The notes: generated by a model not told the origin, from the sequence alone. 64,000 nucleotides of DNA from Vannielia litorea (GCF_019801175.1 NZ_JAHVJR010000001.1:372001-436000), one strand, 5' to 3'. Counted from the stretch's first letter, positions 1 through 8,947 are shown. Numbers and translations are program-made.

Positions 1-2
1 TC

Positions 3-386
3 GGGATGGCCTATGTCTACTTGCCGCTGATGGTGCTGCCGCTCTTCGCTGCCATCGACCGCTTCGACTTCAAGCTGATCGAGGCCGGGTATGACCTTTA
101 CGCGACCCGCTGGCGCATCCTGCGCAGCGTGGTGCTGCCGATCATCAAGCCGGGGATCGTGGCTGGCTGCATCCTCGTCTTCGTGCCGAGCCTCGGCGCT
201 TACGTGACGCCGCGCGTGCTGGGCGGCGGCAAGAACATGATGATCGGCAACTTCATCGAACTGCAGTTCGGGCAGGGGCAGAACTGGCCGCTGGGGGCGG
301 CGCTGTCGATGGTGCTGCTCATCATCGTGATGGGGGCGCTGCTGGTCTACACCCGCGTCTCCGACAGGGACGACCCCCATGCGTAA
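3..386 (+). CDS. potB: Polyamine ABC transporter permease, PotB-like (5' truncated by window edge)
   Basis: The reading frame is open from the first complete codon, so only the C-terminal ~127 residues are present. It is an inner-membrane permease of a spermidine/putrescine importer. The cytoplasmic EAA loop that docks on the ATPase is visible (EAGYDLYATRWRILRSVVLP), followed by transmembrane segments. The stop codon overlaps the start of the PotC-like gene by 8 bp, which indicates translational coupling. The ATPase (PotA) would lie upstream, outside the window. Family assignment is secure; substrate (putrescine, spermidine or a related amine) is inferred from the adjacent PotD-like protein. 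Confidence 0.88.
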   Translation, partial: GMAYVYLPLMVLPLFAAIDRFDFKLIEAGYDLYATRWRILRSVVLPIIKPGIVAGCILVFVPSLGAYVTPRVLGGGKNMMIGNFIELQFGQGQNWPLGAALSMVLLIIVMGALLVYTRVSDRDDPHA

Positions 387-1179
387 GGCCTTCGATGTCA
401 CCACCCTGCCGGGCTTCACTTTCATCGCGATCACCGCCTTCGTGCTGCTCTACGCGCCGATCGTGACGCTGGTGATCTACAGCTTCAACGGCGGCAACTC
501 GGTGAACCTTTGGGGTGGCTTTTCACTCAAGTGGTATGCCGAGGCGGCGGGCAACGAGGCGGTGCAGGGGGCGGCGATCCGCAGCTTCATCATCGCCATC
601 TCGGCCTCGGGCATCGCCACCACCGTGGCCACGATGGCAGCGCTGGGCACCACCCGGCGCGGCAAGTTCAAGGGGCAGACGGCGATCTACATCATGATCA
701 ACCAGCCGCTGATGGTGCCCGAGATCGTGACCGCCGTGGCGCTGCTGATCTTCTTTTCCTCGATCAAGATCGCCACCGGCTATTCCGGCCTCGGCTACCT
801 GATCATCGCCCACGCAGCATTCTGCGTGCCCTTCGCCTACCTGCCGATCCGCGCCCGGCTAGAGGGGATGGACCTGACGATGGAGACGGCCGCCGCCGAC
901 CTCTACGCCACGCCGTGGAAGACCTTTCGCTACGTGACCCTGCCGATCCTGATGCCCGGCGTGATCGCTGGTGCCATGCTGGCCTTCGTCATCTCGCTCG
1001 ATGACGTGATCATCACCGAGTTCGTCAAATCCGCCGGGCAGGACACGCTGCCGACCTACATGCTGGGCCAGCTCCGCCGTGCGCTGACGCCGGAGGTGAA
1101 CGCCATCTCGACGGCGCTCTTGGCGCTGACGGTGGTGATCCTCACCGCCTTCTTCCTGATAACCAGAAAGCGGGACTGA
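379..1179 (+). CDS. potC: Polyamine ABC transporter permease, PotC-like
   Basis: A 266-residue inner-membrane permease of the PotC type. It begins with a hydrophobic segment near residues 15-35 and carries the EAA loop ADLYATPWKTFRYVTLPIL in the second half, followed by PGVIAGAMLAFVISLDDV, typical of polyamine transporter permeases. It overlaps the upstream permease by 8 bp and is followed after about 50 bp by the binding-protein gene, so the three form one operon. Length is normal for PotC. No defect is visible. Confidence 0.9.
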   Translation: MRKAFDVTTLPGFTFIAITAFVLLYAPIVTLVIYSFNGGNSVNLWGGFSLKWYAEAAGNEAVQGAAIRSFIIAISASGIATTVATMAALGTTRRGKFKGQTAIYIMINQPLMVPEIVTAVALLIFFSSIKIATGYSGLGYLIIAHAAFCVPFAYLPIRARLEGMDLTMETAAADLYATPWKTFRYVTLPILMPGVIAGAMLAFVISLDDVIITEFVKSAGQDTLPTYMLGQLRRALTPEVNAISTALLALTVVILTAFFLITRKRD

Positions 1180-1231
1180 CCCGCGCGAGACGGGGCCGAA
1201 CCCCGCCGCAACCCAACAAAGGAGAGTAAGA

Positions 1232-2257
1232 ATGAAGAAGATACTCGCAGCCACCACGGCCCTTGTGGCCAGCGCGGTCGCGGCCCAGGCCGAGGGCACG
1301 CTGAACCTGTTCAACTGGGGCAACTACACCTCGCCGGAGCTTCTGGAGAAGTTCACCGAGGAGACCGGCATCACCGTGACGGTCACCGACTACGACAGCA
1401 ACACCACTGCGCTCGCGAAGGTCGAGGCAGGCGGCTCGGGGTTTGACCTCGTCGTGCCCTCGGCCAACTACGTGCCGATCTATCTTGAAAAGGGCCTGCT
1501 GGCCGAGCTCGACATGAGCAAGCTCTCCAACCACGGCAACATCGCTGCCGAGTGGATGGACGTGGCCTGGGATCCGGGCCGCAAGTTCACCGTGCCGTGG
1601 CAGTGGGGCACCACCGGCATGGCGGTGAACACGACCGTCTATGGCGGCGACGTGAACACCTCCGACATCTTCCTCGACCCGCCCGAGGAGCTGGTGGGCA
1701 AGGTGAACGTGGTGCCGGAGATGAACGACATCATGGCACTGGCGATCTTCAACGCCGGCGGCGAGGCCTGCACCGAAGACCTCGAGCTCCTGAAGGGCGT
1801 GCGCGACAAGCTGATGGCCGCCAAGCCCAAGTGGATCTCGATGGACTACGGCACCACCGACAAGCTCTCTTCGGGCGACTACGTGGCCACCGTCAACTGG
1901 AACGGCTCGACCATGCGCGCGCGGCTGAACAACCCCGACGTGGTCTACGGCTACCCGAAAGAGGGCTATCCGCTGTGGATGGACTCGGTGGGCCTGCTGG
2001 CCGATGCGACGAACGTGGAGGAGGCCTACCAGTTCCTCGACTTCATCATGGTGCCGGAGAACGCCGCGATGATCTCGGAGTTCGCGCGCTATGCCAACGG
2101 CATCGAAGGGTCTGACCCGTTCATGCCCGAAGAAATGAAGACCGCGCCTGAGATCGTGGTACCGGAGGAGTTTGCGGCAGCGGGCAAGTTCCTGCCCACT
2201 TGCCCGCAGTCGGCGACCGATCTCTACACCGCGATCTGGACCGAACTGGTGAAGTGA
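1232..2257 (+). CDS. potD: Extracellular polyamine-binding protein, PotD-like
   Basis: A 341-residue periplasmic binding protein. Residues 1-20 form a signal peptide (MKKILAATTALVASAVAAQA) ending in an AxA cleavage site. The mature protein starts with the PotD-type motif LNLFNWGNYTSPELLEKF and contains WQWGTTGMAVN. The start is supported by the ribosome site AAAGGAGAG a few bases upstream. It captures a polyamine and delivers it to the PotBC permeases encoded just upstream. Ligand preference cannot be read from sequence alone. Confidence 0.9.
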   Translation: MKKILAATTALVASAVAAQAEGTLNLFNWGNYTSPELLEKFTEETGITVTVTDYDSNTTALAKVEAGGSGFDLVVPSANYVPIYLEKGLLAELDMSKLSNHGNIAAEWMDVAWDPGRKFTVPWQWGTTGMAVNTTVYGGDVNTSDIFLDPPEELVGKVNVVPEMNDIMALAIFNAGGEACTEDLELLKGVRDKLMAAKPKWISMDYGTTDKLSSGDYVATVNWNGSTMRARLNNPDVVYGYPKEGYPLWMDSVGLLADATNVEEAYQFLDFIMVPENAAMISEFARYANGIEGSDPFMPEEMKTAPEIVVPEEFAAAGKFLPTCPQSATDLYTAIWTELVK

Positions 2258-2279
2258 GCGCGACGCGCTTCTGAAAACC

Positions 2280-2311
2280 CGGATGAGCGGCCCCGCGGGG
2301 TGGCTCATCCG
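2280..2311 (+). terminator. Stem-loop after the pot operon
   Basis: A strong inverted repeat (GGATGAGC / GCTCATCC) encloses a second CCCC/GGGG stem. It sits 20 bp after the potD stop, between convergent genes. There is no T tract, so it may be a bidirectional or mRNA-end-stabilising hairpin. Confidence 0.5.
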
Positions 2312-2328
2312 CACGACCTACCCGCAGC

Positions 2329-3360
2329 TCAGGCCCCGAGGAAGCCCTCCAGCACATTGACCGTGTTGATCCCCACCGCCTCGATCGCGTAGCCGCCTTC
2401 CATGCAGAAGACGCTCGGCAACCCCAGCCCGGAGATGCGGCGGCCGGCGTCGGTAAAGTCCTCCGACTCCAGCTTGAAAAAGCTGATCGGGTCTTCCTTG
2501 TAGGCATCCACCCCGAGCGAAATCACCAGCGCCTCCACGCCTGCGGCGCGGATTTGCGCAATCGCGTCGTCCAGCGCCTCGGCCCATGGGGCGTAGAGCG
2601 TGCCGGGCAGCATCGGGTAGTTGAAGTTCGCCCCTTCGCCCGCGCCCGCGCCATGCTCGTCGGCATAGCCAAGGTAATACGGGTAGGCGTGGGAGGGCGC
2701 GCCGTGGAGCGAGAGAAACAGCACGTCGGCGCGGTCGTAGAAGATGTTCTGCGTGCCGTTGCCGTGGTGAAAGTCGATGTCGAGCACCGCCACCTTGCCA
2801 GCCCCGCCGTCGCGGAACATCTGTGCCACCACCGCGGCGTTGTTGATGAAGCAATAGCCGCCATACTGGTCGGCGGTCGCATGGTGGCCGGGCGGGCGGC
2901 AGAGCGCGAAAGCGGCCTCGGCCCCGCCCGCCACGTGGCGCTGGGCGGCCTGCGCCGAGGCGAGCGAAGAGAGCGCCGCCTTCCACGTGCCGCCGGTGAT
3001 CGCCGTCTCGGAGGCGTGGCAGTAGTAGCCCACCTTGCCATCGATATATTCAGGGCATCGGTCCGTGTGCATCCCGCGCGCGGGCATTCCGGCGGCGATC
3101 ACCTCGCCTGCCATGCCCGCCGCCTTCCATTCGCCCCAAGCCGTTTCGAGGAACCGCAGGAAGCCCGGGTCGAGCAGCTTTTCCACCGGGGCCATGTCAG
3201 GCGCGCCGGGGGCCACTATGTCGGAGAGGCCCTGCTCCTTGAGCCGGTTCAGCACATATTCCACCCGGGAGGGCCGCTCGAACGGGGTAACGAACTGGCC
3301 GCCGGTCAGCTCGGCCTGCGGAAAGTGCAGGCGGTGGTCTTCGGAGAAGAATGTGCGCAT
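2329..3360 (-). CDS. Histone-deacetylase-family hydrolase, probable acetylpolyamine amidohydrolase
   Basis: A 343-residue class II-like zinc deacetylase. Visible signatures are RPPGHHA (tandem catalytic histidines), VLDIDFHHGNGTQNIFY (zinc-binding Asp and His) and SLGVDAYKEDP (second metal Asp), then FCMEGGYAIEAVG near the C-terminus with the loop Gly-Gly-Tyr. Bacterial members remove acetyl groups from acetylated polyamines or other small amides. It is convergent with the pot operon, which fits a role in using imported acetylpolyamines; that link is inference. The start ATG is the first in frame. Confidence 0.82.
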   Translation of the reverse strand: MRTFFSEDHRLHFPQAELTGGQFVTPFERPSRVEYVLNRLKEQGLSDIVAPGAPDMAPVEKLLDPGFLRFLETAWGEWKAAGMAGEVIAAGMPARGMHTDRCPEYIDGKVGYYCHASETAITGGTWKAALSSLASAQAAQRHVAGGAEAAFALCRPPGHHATADQYGGYCFINNAAVVAQMFRDGGAGKVAVLDIDFHHGNGTQNIFYDRADVLFLSLHGAPSHAYPYYLGYADEHGAGAGEGANFNYPMLPGTLYAPWAEALDDAIAQIRAAGVEALVISLGVDAYKEDPISFFKLESEDFTDAGRRISGLGLPSVFCMEGGYAIEAVGINTVNVLEGFLGA

Positions 3361-3422
3361 CTCGGGGCTCCTGTGGGTGGTCTCGGCAGGAGCGTATCAG
3401 AGCCGTGGGCGGCGACCATCGC

Positions 3423-4106
3423 TTATTGCGCGGCCGTCCCGAGCGCGGCCAGCGCGGCGACCTTGCCGGGCAGTTGGACGAAATCTGAAAAGGCGATCTG
3501 CGGCGCCAACTCCTCAACCGGGGTCTTGCGGTAGCCCTCGGTGAAGAGGGCGAAGGGCAGGGCGGCGCGGCGGGCAGTTTCGGCATCCACCTCGCTGTCG
3601 CCCACGTAGAGCAGCGGCGTGCAGCCGAGCGCCGCGAAGGCCGCGTGCAGCGGGGCCGGGTCCGGCTTGGTGACGGCGAGGCTGTCTCCGCCGATGACGG
3701 CGTTGAAAAAGGGCGCGAGGCCGAGTGCTTCGAGGATCTGTTCCGAGAGCGCCCGCTGCTTGTTGGTGCAGAGCCCGAGCCGGTAGCCTCCAGCCTGCAA
3801 GGTCGCCAGCGCCTCTGGCACGCCGGGGTAGGGGCGCGTGAGGTCGGCAGGATGGGCGGCGTAATGCGCCAGCATCGCGGCGAGCCATTCCGGCTCCTGC
3901 TCCGCGGGCGCGGCCCGGTCGGCCATGACCCGCCGCACGAGGGTCGGGATGCCGTGGCCCACGAAGCCCGCCACCTTCTCCTGCGACATCGGGGCCTCAC
4001 CGGCATCGGCCAGCATCCGGTTCACAGCGGCATGAATGTCGGCCGCACTGTCCACCAGCGTGCCGTCGAGGTCGAAGACGATGGCCATGCCGGCGTCGGG
4101 GGTCAT
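3423..4106 (-). CDS. gph: HAD-superfamily phosphatase, phosphoglycolate-phosphatase-like
   Basis: A 227-residue HAD hydrolase. Motif I is IVFDLDGTLVDSAADI (nucleophile Asp), motif II GLCTNKQ, the conserved Lys lies in VTKPDP and motif IV is YVGDSEVDAETA. The alpha-helical cap after motif I places it in the Gph/PGP-like subfamily that dephosphorylates 2-phosphoglycolate. Its start overlaps the stop of the upstream TIM-barrel gene (ATGA), so it is co-transcribed with the flavoprotein operon. A generic sugar-phosphate phosphatase is an alternative. Confidence 0.78.
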   Translation of the reverse strand: MTPDAGMAIVFDLDGTLVDSAADIHAAVNRMLADAGEAPMSQEKVAGFVGHGIPTLVRRVMADRAAPAEQEPEWLAAMLAHYAAHPADLTRPYPGVPEALATLQAGGYRLGLCTNKQRALSEQILEALGLAPFFNAVIGGDSLAVTKPDPAPLHAAFAALGCTPLLYVGDSEVDAETARRAALPFALFTEGYRKTPVEELAPQIAFSDFVQLPGKVAALAALGTAAQ

Positions 4107-4975
4107 TCGGGGCGTTCCTGCTCTGTGGGGCGGCTCGGTGCGCCGCTCGGCACCTTGTCGCCCGGTCCGAAGACCTCTGCAAGCAGGGCGCGGGTGGCGG
4201 TGGCGGCACGGGACAGCGTGGCCTCGGGGCCGTGGGCGGCGCTGTGGGCATCCATCGGCACCTCCACCCCCAACGGCAATCCCTCGGGTAGCGCCTTGAG
4301 GAAGCGGGCAAGGTCGATCTGCCCCTCGCCGGGGGGCAGGCGGGCCTCGCGGGCGGTGTGCAGCAAGGCCTCGCGGCTGTAGCTGGGCTCGACCGGCGCA
4401 TCGCTTAGGTGGGCAAAGCGCAGGCGGCCGGGTTCGGCTTGCTCCAGCGCCTCGTGGCTGCTGCCCGATCGGTCAAAATGCAGACTGTCGGCCAGCACCC
4501 CCACGCCCGGCCCGGCCTGCGCGGCGAGGGCGAGGGCGGCGGCAAGGTCGGGCACCACGGCCCATGGGAAGAACTCGAGCGACACCCCGAGGTCCCGCGC
4601 CTCTGCCCGCTCCGAGAGGGCGCCGAGCGTATCGGCAAGGCGGGCGAGGTCGGGGTCGTAGGGCGCGGTGATCAGCTCCCGCGCGCCCAGCTCGGCCCCG
4701 GCGTCGAGCAGCGGGTCCAGCGTGGCGATGTCCAGCTCCGGCTCGATCATCACGAACTCGATGTCATGCACGGCAAGGCCTGTCTGCGCGAGGGCGGCCT
4801 TGGTCTCGGCCATCGCCGCCCGGTCCTCCATCAGCGGATAGGCGGGCGAGGTGGGGGTGACCCGCCGCAGCCGCAGCCCCACCGCGTCGAACCCCGCCTC
4901 CGCCGCCGCCCGGATGAACGCGGGCGGCGCCAATTCGATGGCGGTGAGGTGGGCGACCGATATCATGCGGCTCAT
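4103..4975 (-). CDS. Xylose-isomerase-like TIM-barrel protein (sugar isomerase/epimerase or dehydratase)
   Basis: A 290-residue protein of the AP-endonuclease-2/xylose-isomerase-like TIM-barrel superfamily. Likely metal ligands are Glu in SLEFFPW, Asp and His in LADSLHFD, His in FAHLSD and Glu in GVEVPMD. The start chosen (MSRMISVAHLTAIE) overlaps the stop of the upstream flavoprotein gene as ATGA. The superfamily includes sugar epimerases, inosose dehydratases and 3-dehydroshikimate dehydratases of the AsbF/QuiC type. The nearby quinate/shikimate dehydrogenase-like gene makes the last an attractive but unproven reading. Confidence 0.72.
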   Translation of the reverse strand: MSRMISVAHLTAIELAPPAFIRAAAEAGFDAVGLRLRRVTPTSPAYPLMEDRAAMAETKAALAQTGLAVHDIEFVMIEPELDIATLDPLLDAGAELGARELITAPYDPDLARLADTLGALSERAEARDLGVSLEFFPWAVVPDLAAALALAAQAGPGVGVLADSLHFDRSGSSHEALEQAEPGRLRFAHLSDAPVEPSYSREALLHTAREARLPPGEGQIDLARFLKALPEGLPLGVEVPMDAHSAAHGPEATLSRAATATRALLAEVFGPGDKVPSGAPSRPTEQERPE

Positions 4976-6660
4976 GGCTGCTCTCCCGAAGCGTGGCGCC
5001 CGGCGATGAACCCGAAGGTCAGCGCCGGGCCGAGGTTGATGCCGCCCGCAGGGTAATGCCCGCCCATGACAGAGGCCATATCGGTCCCGGCGGCGTAGAG
5101 GCCGGGCACCGGCTGGCCCTCCGGCCCCAGCACCCGCGCCGCGCCATCGGTGACAAGGCCGGCAAAGGTGCCGAAGCTGCCAGGGATCACTCGGACGGCG
5201 TAGAAGGGCGCGCGGGCGAGCGGGGCGACGCAGGGGTTCGGCCCGTGGTCCGGGTCGCCCTGAAGGCGCATGTAGGGCGTGGTGCCGCGGTGGAAGGCCG
5301 GGTCTTCGCCACACGCCGCGCTTTCGTTGAAGGCGGCGATGGTCGCGGCCAGCCCCGCCGGGTCGATGCCGCAGGCGCGGGCCAGCGCCTCGGGCGTGGC
5401 ACCGCGGGTCAGGTAGCGCGCGCGGAGCCACGGGCGCAGCGGCAGCGGGGCAGGGCGGGTGATGCCGAGGCCGTAGCGGCGGATGAAGCGGTGATCGCAG
5501 ATCAGCCAGCTTTCGGGCGTGGCATCCTCCGGCGTGGCGGCAAGCAGGGCGGTGACATAATCGTGGTAGCCCAGCCCCTCGTTGCAGAACCTCTGGCCAT
5601 TCGCCAGCACCCCGATCACCCCCGGCTTCCCCCGGTCGATGATATGCGGAAAGGTGCCGCGCGTGCCGCCCGGCCATCGCACCTCGGACACCGGGCAAAG
5701 CGCCGCCGGGCCGGCCAGCGCCTCGGTCTGCCGCCCGCCTGCGGCCTCGCCGGCCCGCAGCCCGTCACCCGTGGCTTCAGGCACGGCAAGGGCGGCATGG
5801 GTTTCGGGGCGGGGGAAGGTGGCGGCGCGGCGGGCGGTATCATGCGGGTAGCCGCCGCAGGCCAGCACCACGCCGCGCCGCGCCTTCACGGTCACCTCGC
5901 CCGAAGACACGGCCAGCCGTGCGCCCACCACCGCGCCCGCCTCGGTCAGCAGCCCTTCCAGCGCGTGGCCGGTGCGCAGCTCCACGCCCCGGTCCAGCGC
6001 CGAGCGCATCAGCCGCGCCACCAGTGCATTGCCGTTGCGTAGCTGCATGCCGCGCCCGTGTCGCGCCAGATCCCACAGATGCCGCGCCATCCGCCGCGCC
6101 ACGTAAAGCGCCGAGCGGCGCGCGCGTAGCACGGTCATAAAGGCCCGCAGGTCCGGCCCGGCCTGGATGGTCATCCCCATGAAGCTGGTTTCGCGCATGG
6201 GCCGCCGCAGCAGCTTCAATGCCGCGCCGAGGCCTTTCGCCTCGTAAGGCTTGGCGATCACTGAGCGCCCGCCCTTGCCCGCGCCGGGCAAGTGGCTGTA
6301 GGTATCGGGAATCTTCAGCCCCGGCTCGAACTGCAGCGCCGTTTCGCGCTCGAAGAAGCCCACCATTTCCGGCGCGGCTTTGAGGAAGGTATCCACCAGC
6401 TCGGCGTTGAAGGCATTGCCCTGCACCGCCTCCAGATAGGCCTGCGCCGCGCCCGGCTCTTCCGCTACGCCGCCCGCCGCGCACACCGGGTTGCCCGGTG
6501 CCCAGATCCAGCCGCCCGACCATGCGGTCGTGCCGCCGATCACATCGGCCTTTTCGGCCACCACCACCCGCAGCCCGCGATGGGCTGCCACAACGGCCGC
6601 CGCCAACCCGGCGGCGCCGGAGCCTGCCACAAGCAGGTCGCAGGTGATCTCTTCGGCCAA
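4972..6660 (-). CDS. FAD-dependent oxidoreductase (fumarate reductase/3-ketosteroid-dehydrogenase-like flavoprotein)
   Basis: A flavoprotein of about 562 residues. The N-terminal dinucleotide-binding motif is LLVAGSGAAGLAAAVVA, followed by VAEKADVIGGTTAWSGG, and near the C-terminus GLYAAGTDMASVMGGHYPAG. This is the FAD_binding_2 family, which includes 3-ketosteroid and tricarballylate dehydrogenases. I prefer the TTG start at 6660, with GGAGG 5 bases upstream. The alternative in-frame ATG at 6738 would add 26 residues, but it lies inside the putative LysR operator. It heads a leftward operon with the TIM-barrel and HAD genes. Substrate unknown; an alicyclic acid intermediate is plausible from context. 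Confidence 0.8.
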   Translation of the reverse strand: MAEEITCDLLVAGSGAAGLAAAVVAAHRGLRVVVAEKADVIGGTTAWSGGWIWAPGNPVCAAGGVAEEPGAAQAYLEAVQGNAFNAELVDTFLKAAPEMVGFFERETALQFEPGLKIPDTYSHLPGAGKGGRSVIAKPYEAKGLGAALKLLRRPMRETSFMGMTIQAGPDLRAFMTVLRARRSALYVARRMARHLWDLARHGRGMQLRNGNALVARLMRSALDRGVELRTGHALEGLLTEAGAVVGARLAVSSGEVTVKARRGVVLACGGYPHDTARRAATFPRPETHAALAVPEATGDGLRAGEAAGGRQTEALAGPAALCPVSEVRWPGGTRGTFPHIIDRGKPGVIGVLANGQRFCNEGLGYHDYVTALLAATPEDATPESWLICDHRFIRRYGLGITRPAPLPLRPWLRARYLTRGATPEALARACGIDPAGLAATIAAFNESAACGEDPAFHRGTTPYMRLQGDPDHGPNPCVAPLARAPFYAVRVIPGSFGTFAGLVTDGAARVLGPEGQPVPGLYAAGTDMASVMGGHYPAGGINLGPALTFGFIAGRHASGEQP

Positions 6661-6736
6661 GGCCTCCTCCCGTCTCGTCCTCCCCGATCCATCGCCGCTC
6701 CTCGCCCTAACGTCAAATGCTTGCTTTTCGCTCTGC

Positions 6737-6751
6737 ATAACATCAGGTTAA
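6737..6751. promoter_or_regulatory. Probable LysR operator, copy 1
   Basis: Imperfect inverted repeat ATAAC-ATCAG-GTTAA, which also satisfies the LysR T-N11-A pattern. It lies in the divergent promoter between the flavoprotein operon and lysR and closely matches a second copy at 7700-7714. Confidence 0.62.
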
Positions 6752-6776
6752 TCGGCGCGACGGAGGAGGAGCCGCA

Positions 6777-7703
6777 ATGCCCGAAATGACCCTGCGCCAG
6801 ATCGAGGTGATCCGGGCGGTGATGATGACCGGAACGATCTCATCGGCGGCCGAAATGCTCGGCGTGTCAGCCCCCGGCATATCCCGGCTGGTCAAGCACA
6901 CCGAGGAGGCGCTCGACATTCGCCTGTTCGAGCGCAAGGCGGGGCTCTTCGTGCCTTCGGTCGAGGCCAGCGCGGTGTTCGACCATGTGCGCGAGGTCTA
7001 CAAGGGCGTTGCCAACCTGCAAGACGCGGTCGGCTCGTTGAAGCGCGGCGAGAACGTGGCGCTCGCCTTCGCCTCCGCCCCCTCGGTGGCGCAGGTCATC
7101 GCCGCGCGGGTGCTGAAACGGGTGCGCGACCGCTACCAGAGCCTCTTCATCGACCTGAACATCCTCAAGATCGAGGAAACGGTGGATTATCTGCTGCTCG
7201 AGCGCGGCGAGTTCGTCATCATGTCGTCTCAGGTGCAGAACGCCTCTGTCGAGAACGAGAAGATCGCCGAGGCCCGTCTGCTGGTTATCCTGCCCGAGGG
7301 GCATGCTCTGGCCAGCCGCTCCGAGATATCAGTGCATGACCTTGCCGAAGAGCAGCTCATCGGCGTCGAGCCGTCCGACCCCTATGGCGCGCTCACCGCC
7401 TCGCCCTTTCGCGCCGCCGGGCTGGAGCCGCAGCACGCCATGCGCGGCCGCTTTGCCCAAACGGTGGTGAGCCTCGTGCGGCAGGGGCTGGGCGTGGCGG
7501 TGATCGACGAGTTCTCGGTCGCAGAGGCCGAGCTGCCCGGCCTCGTCCGCCGCCCGCTGGTGGAGGGCAGCACGATCGACATCTACGTGTCACGCAAGAA
7601 GGGCAGGGTGCTTTCGGGCTTTGCCGAGCACGCCATCACCCACTTTCGCCGCGAGCTGGCCCGCGCCACCGAGGAGGGGCCGGGCTATTGGCGGCAATCT
7701 TAA
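6777..7703 (+). CDS. LysR-family transcriptional regulator
   Basis: A 308-residue LysR regulator. The winged helix-turn-helix is at residues 5-62 (LRQIEVIRAVMMTG, then AAEMLGVSAPGISRLVKH), followed by a two-lobed effector domain. The start ATG follows GGAGGAGGA at good spacing. It is divergent from the flavoprotein operon and precedes the tct transporter genes, with matching operators on both sides, so it probably controls both units in response to the transported acid. Effector identity is unknown. Confidence 0.9.
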   Translation: MPEMTLRQIEVIRAVMMTGTISSAAEMLGVSAPGISRLVKHTEEALDIRLFERKAGLFVPSVEASAVFDHVREVYKGVANLQDAVGSLKRGENVALAFASAPSVAQVIAARVLKRVRDRYQSLFIDLNILKIEETVDYLLLERGEFVIMSSQVQNASVENEKIAEARLLVILPEGHALASRSEISVHDLAEEQLIGVEPSDPYGALTASPFRAAGLEPQHAMRGRFAQTVVSLVRQGLGVAVIDEFSVAEAELPGLVRRPLVEGSTIDIYVSRKKGRVLSGFAEHAITHFRRELARATEEGPGYWRQS

Positions 7704-7714
7704 CATCACGTTAA
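7700..7714. promoter_or_regulatory. Probable LysR operator, copy 2
   Basis: Perfect inverted repeat TTAAC-ATCAC-GTTAA overlapping the lysR stop codon and lying about 110 bp upstream of tctC. It shares the core AACATCA-GTTAA with the site at 6737-6751, which suggests that one regulator serves both promoters. Confidence 0.65.
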
Positions 7715-7823
7715 CGCGGGCGACGAAAAGGTATTTGACGTTACCCTTGCCCGCTTGCTACCCCGCCTGCCATCGGAGCGGCCCCACCGGGCCGCCGCAA
7801 TCCGAACTGTCTGGGAGGACACC

Positions 7824-8825
7824 ATGAACAAATTCATCCTTGGCGCGATCTCCGCGCTGACCCTCTCGGCTGGCGCTGCGCTGGCCGAATACCCTGAAAA
7901 AGAGATCCAGGGCATCATCCAGTGGGGGGCCGGTGGCTCCACCGACACCGTGATGCGCTCGGTCACGCCCCACGCCGAAGAGGCGCTGGGCGGCACCATC
8001 GTGATGCAGAACATGACCGGCGGCGTGGGCGCCATCGCGCTCAACCACGTGGCCGACAGCGATGCCGATGGCTACACCCTGCTGATGGGCGCCGAGAACC
8101 CGCTGCTCTACAAGGTGATGGGTCTGGGCGACAAGGATTACTCCGACTTCATCCCGATCAGCATCCTCGCCCGTGGCACGCCCATGCTGGTGGCCAACGT
8201 GGACGCGCCGTTCAACGACTACGCAGAGATGATGGCCCACATCAAGGAGAACCCCGGTGAGGTGCGCTTTGGCGCGACCGGCCCCGGCGGCCTGCCCTCC
8301 GTGGTGACCGGCATGATCACCTCGGTCGAAGGCGGCCTCGATGTGATCTCCGTGCCCTACGATGGTGACGGCCCCGCGTTGACCGCCCTTCAGGGTGGCG
8401 CGATCGACGTGATGCCCGCCGTGCTCGGCGCCGCCATCGAAGGCATCCGCGCCGGCAACATGAAGCCGCTCGCCGTCTTCGACGTGGAAGCCAATGCGAA
8501 GCTGCCCGACGTGCCCGCCGTGACCAGCTTCAACGATGGCTACAGCACCTACCTGCCCTGGGGCCCGTTCTTTGGCGTGTTCGTCGCCAACGGCACCCCT
8601 GATGACGTGGTCGCCAAGCTCGGCGCCGCCTATGCCGAAGGCGCCAAAAACGAAGAGTTCATCAAGCTGATGGACGACCGCGGCTTCACCATGATGGGCA
8701 TTTCCGGCCAAGAGGCGCAGGACTTCCTGACCAAGTGGCAGCAGGGCACCACCTGGCTGCTGCAGGACGCGGGCCTCACCAAGGCCTCGCCGGAAGACTT
8801 CGGCATCGCCCGCCCCGGCGAGTGA
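7824..8825 (+). CDS. tctC: Tripartite tricarboxylate transporter substrate-binding protein
   Basis: A 333-residue periplasmic binding protein of the TctC/Bug family. The signal peptide is MNKFILGAISALTLSAGAALA. The mature region has the Bug-type start YPEKEIQGIIQWGAGGSTD, then FGATGPGGLPS. The start ATG follows GGGAGGAC. It is the high-affinity component of the transporter whose membrane parts are encoded downstream (TctB, TctA). Carboxylates are the usual ligands of the family; the exact one is not predictable here. Confidence 0.9.
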   Translation: MNKFILGAISALTLSAGAALAEYPEKEIQGIIQWGAGGSTDTVMRSVTPHAEEALGGTIVMQNMTGGVGAIALNHVADSDADGYTLLMGAENPLLYKVMGLGDKDYSDFIPISILARGTPMLVANVDAPFNDYAEMMAHIKENPGEVRFGATGPGGLPSVVTGMITSVEGGLDVISVPYDGDGPALTALQGGAIDVMPAVLGAAIEGIRAGNMKPLAVFDVEANAKLPDVPAVTSFNDGYSTYLPWGPFFGVFVANGTPDDVVAKLGAAYAEGAKNEEFIKLMDDRGFTMMGISGQEAQDFLTKWQQGTTWLLQDAGLTKASPEDFGIARPGE

Positions 8826-8882
8826 TCCACCGCAGTTGAGGGTGGCGCGAACCCTGCGCCGCGCCTATCACTCAAGAGCAGC

Positions 8883-8913
8883 GGGCGCCGCATCTCACCC
8901 GAGCGCGGCGCCC
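8883..8913 (+). terminator. Intra-operon stem-loop between tctC and tctB
   Basis: Perfect 9-bp stem GGGCGCCGC / GCGGCGCCC followed by TTCTTGT, placed after the binding-protein gene. Such partial terminators commonly keep binding-protein mRNA above that of the membrane subunits. Confidence 0.6.
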
Positions 8914-8947
8914 TTCTTGTACCAAACGGCAGCCTGGGGAGGAGGCC

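Noticed and set aside
1142..2314. Long minus-strand frame opposite potD
   Set aside because: Shadow frame of a clear binding-protein gene with signal peptide; the product is His/Arg/Gly-rich with no motif.
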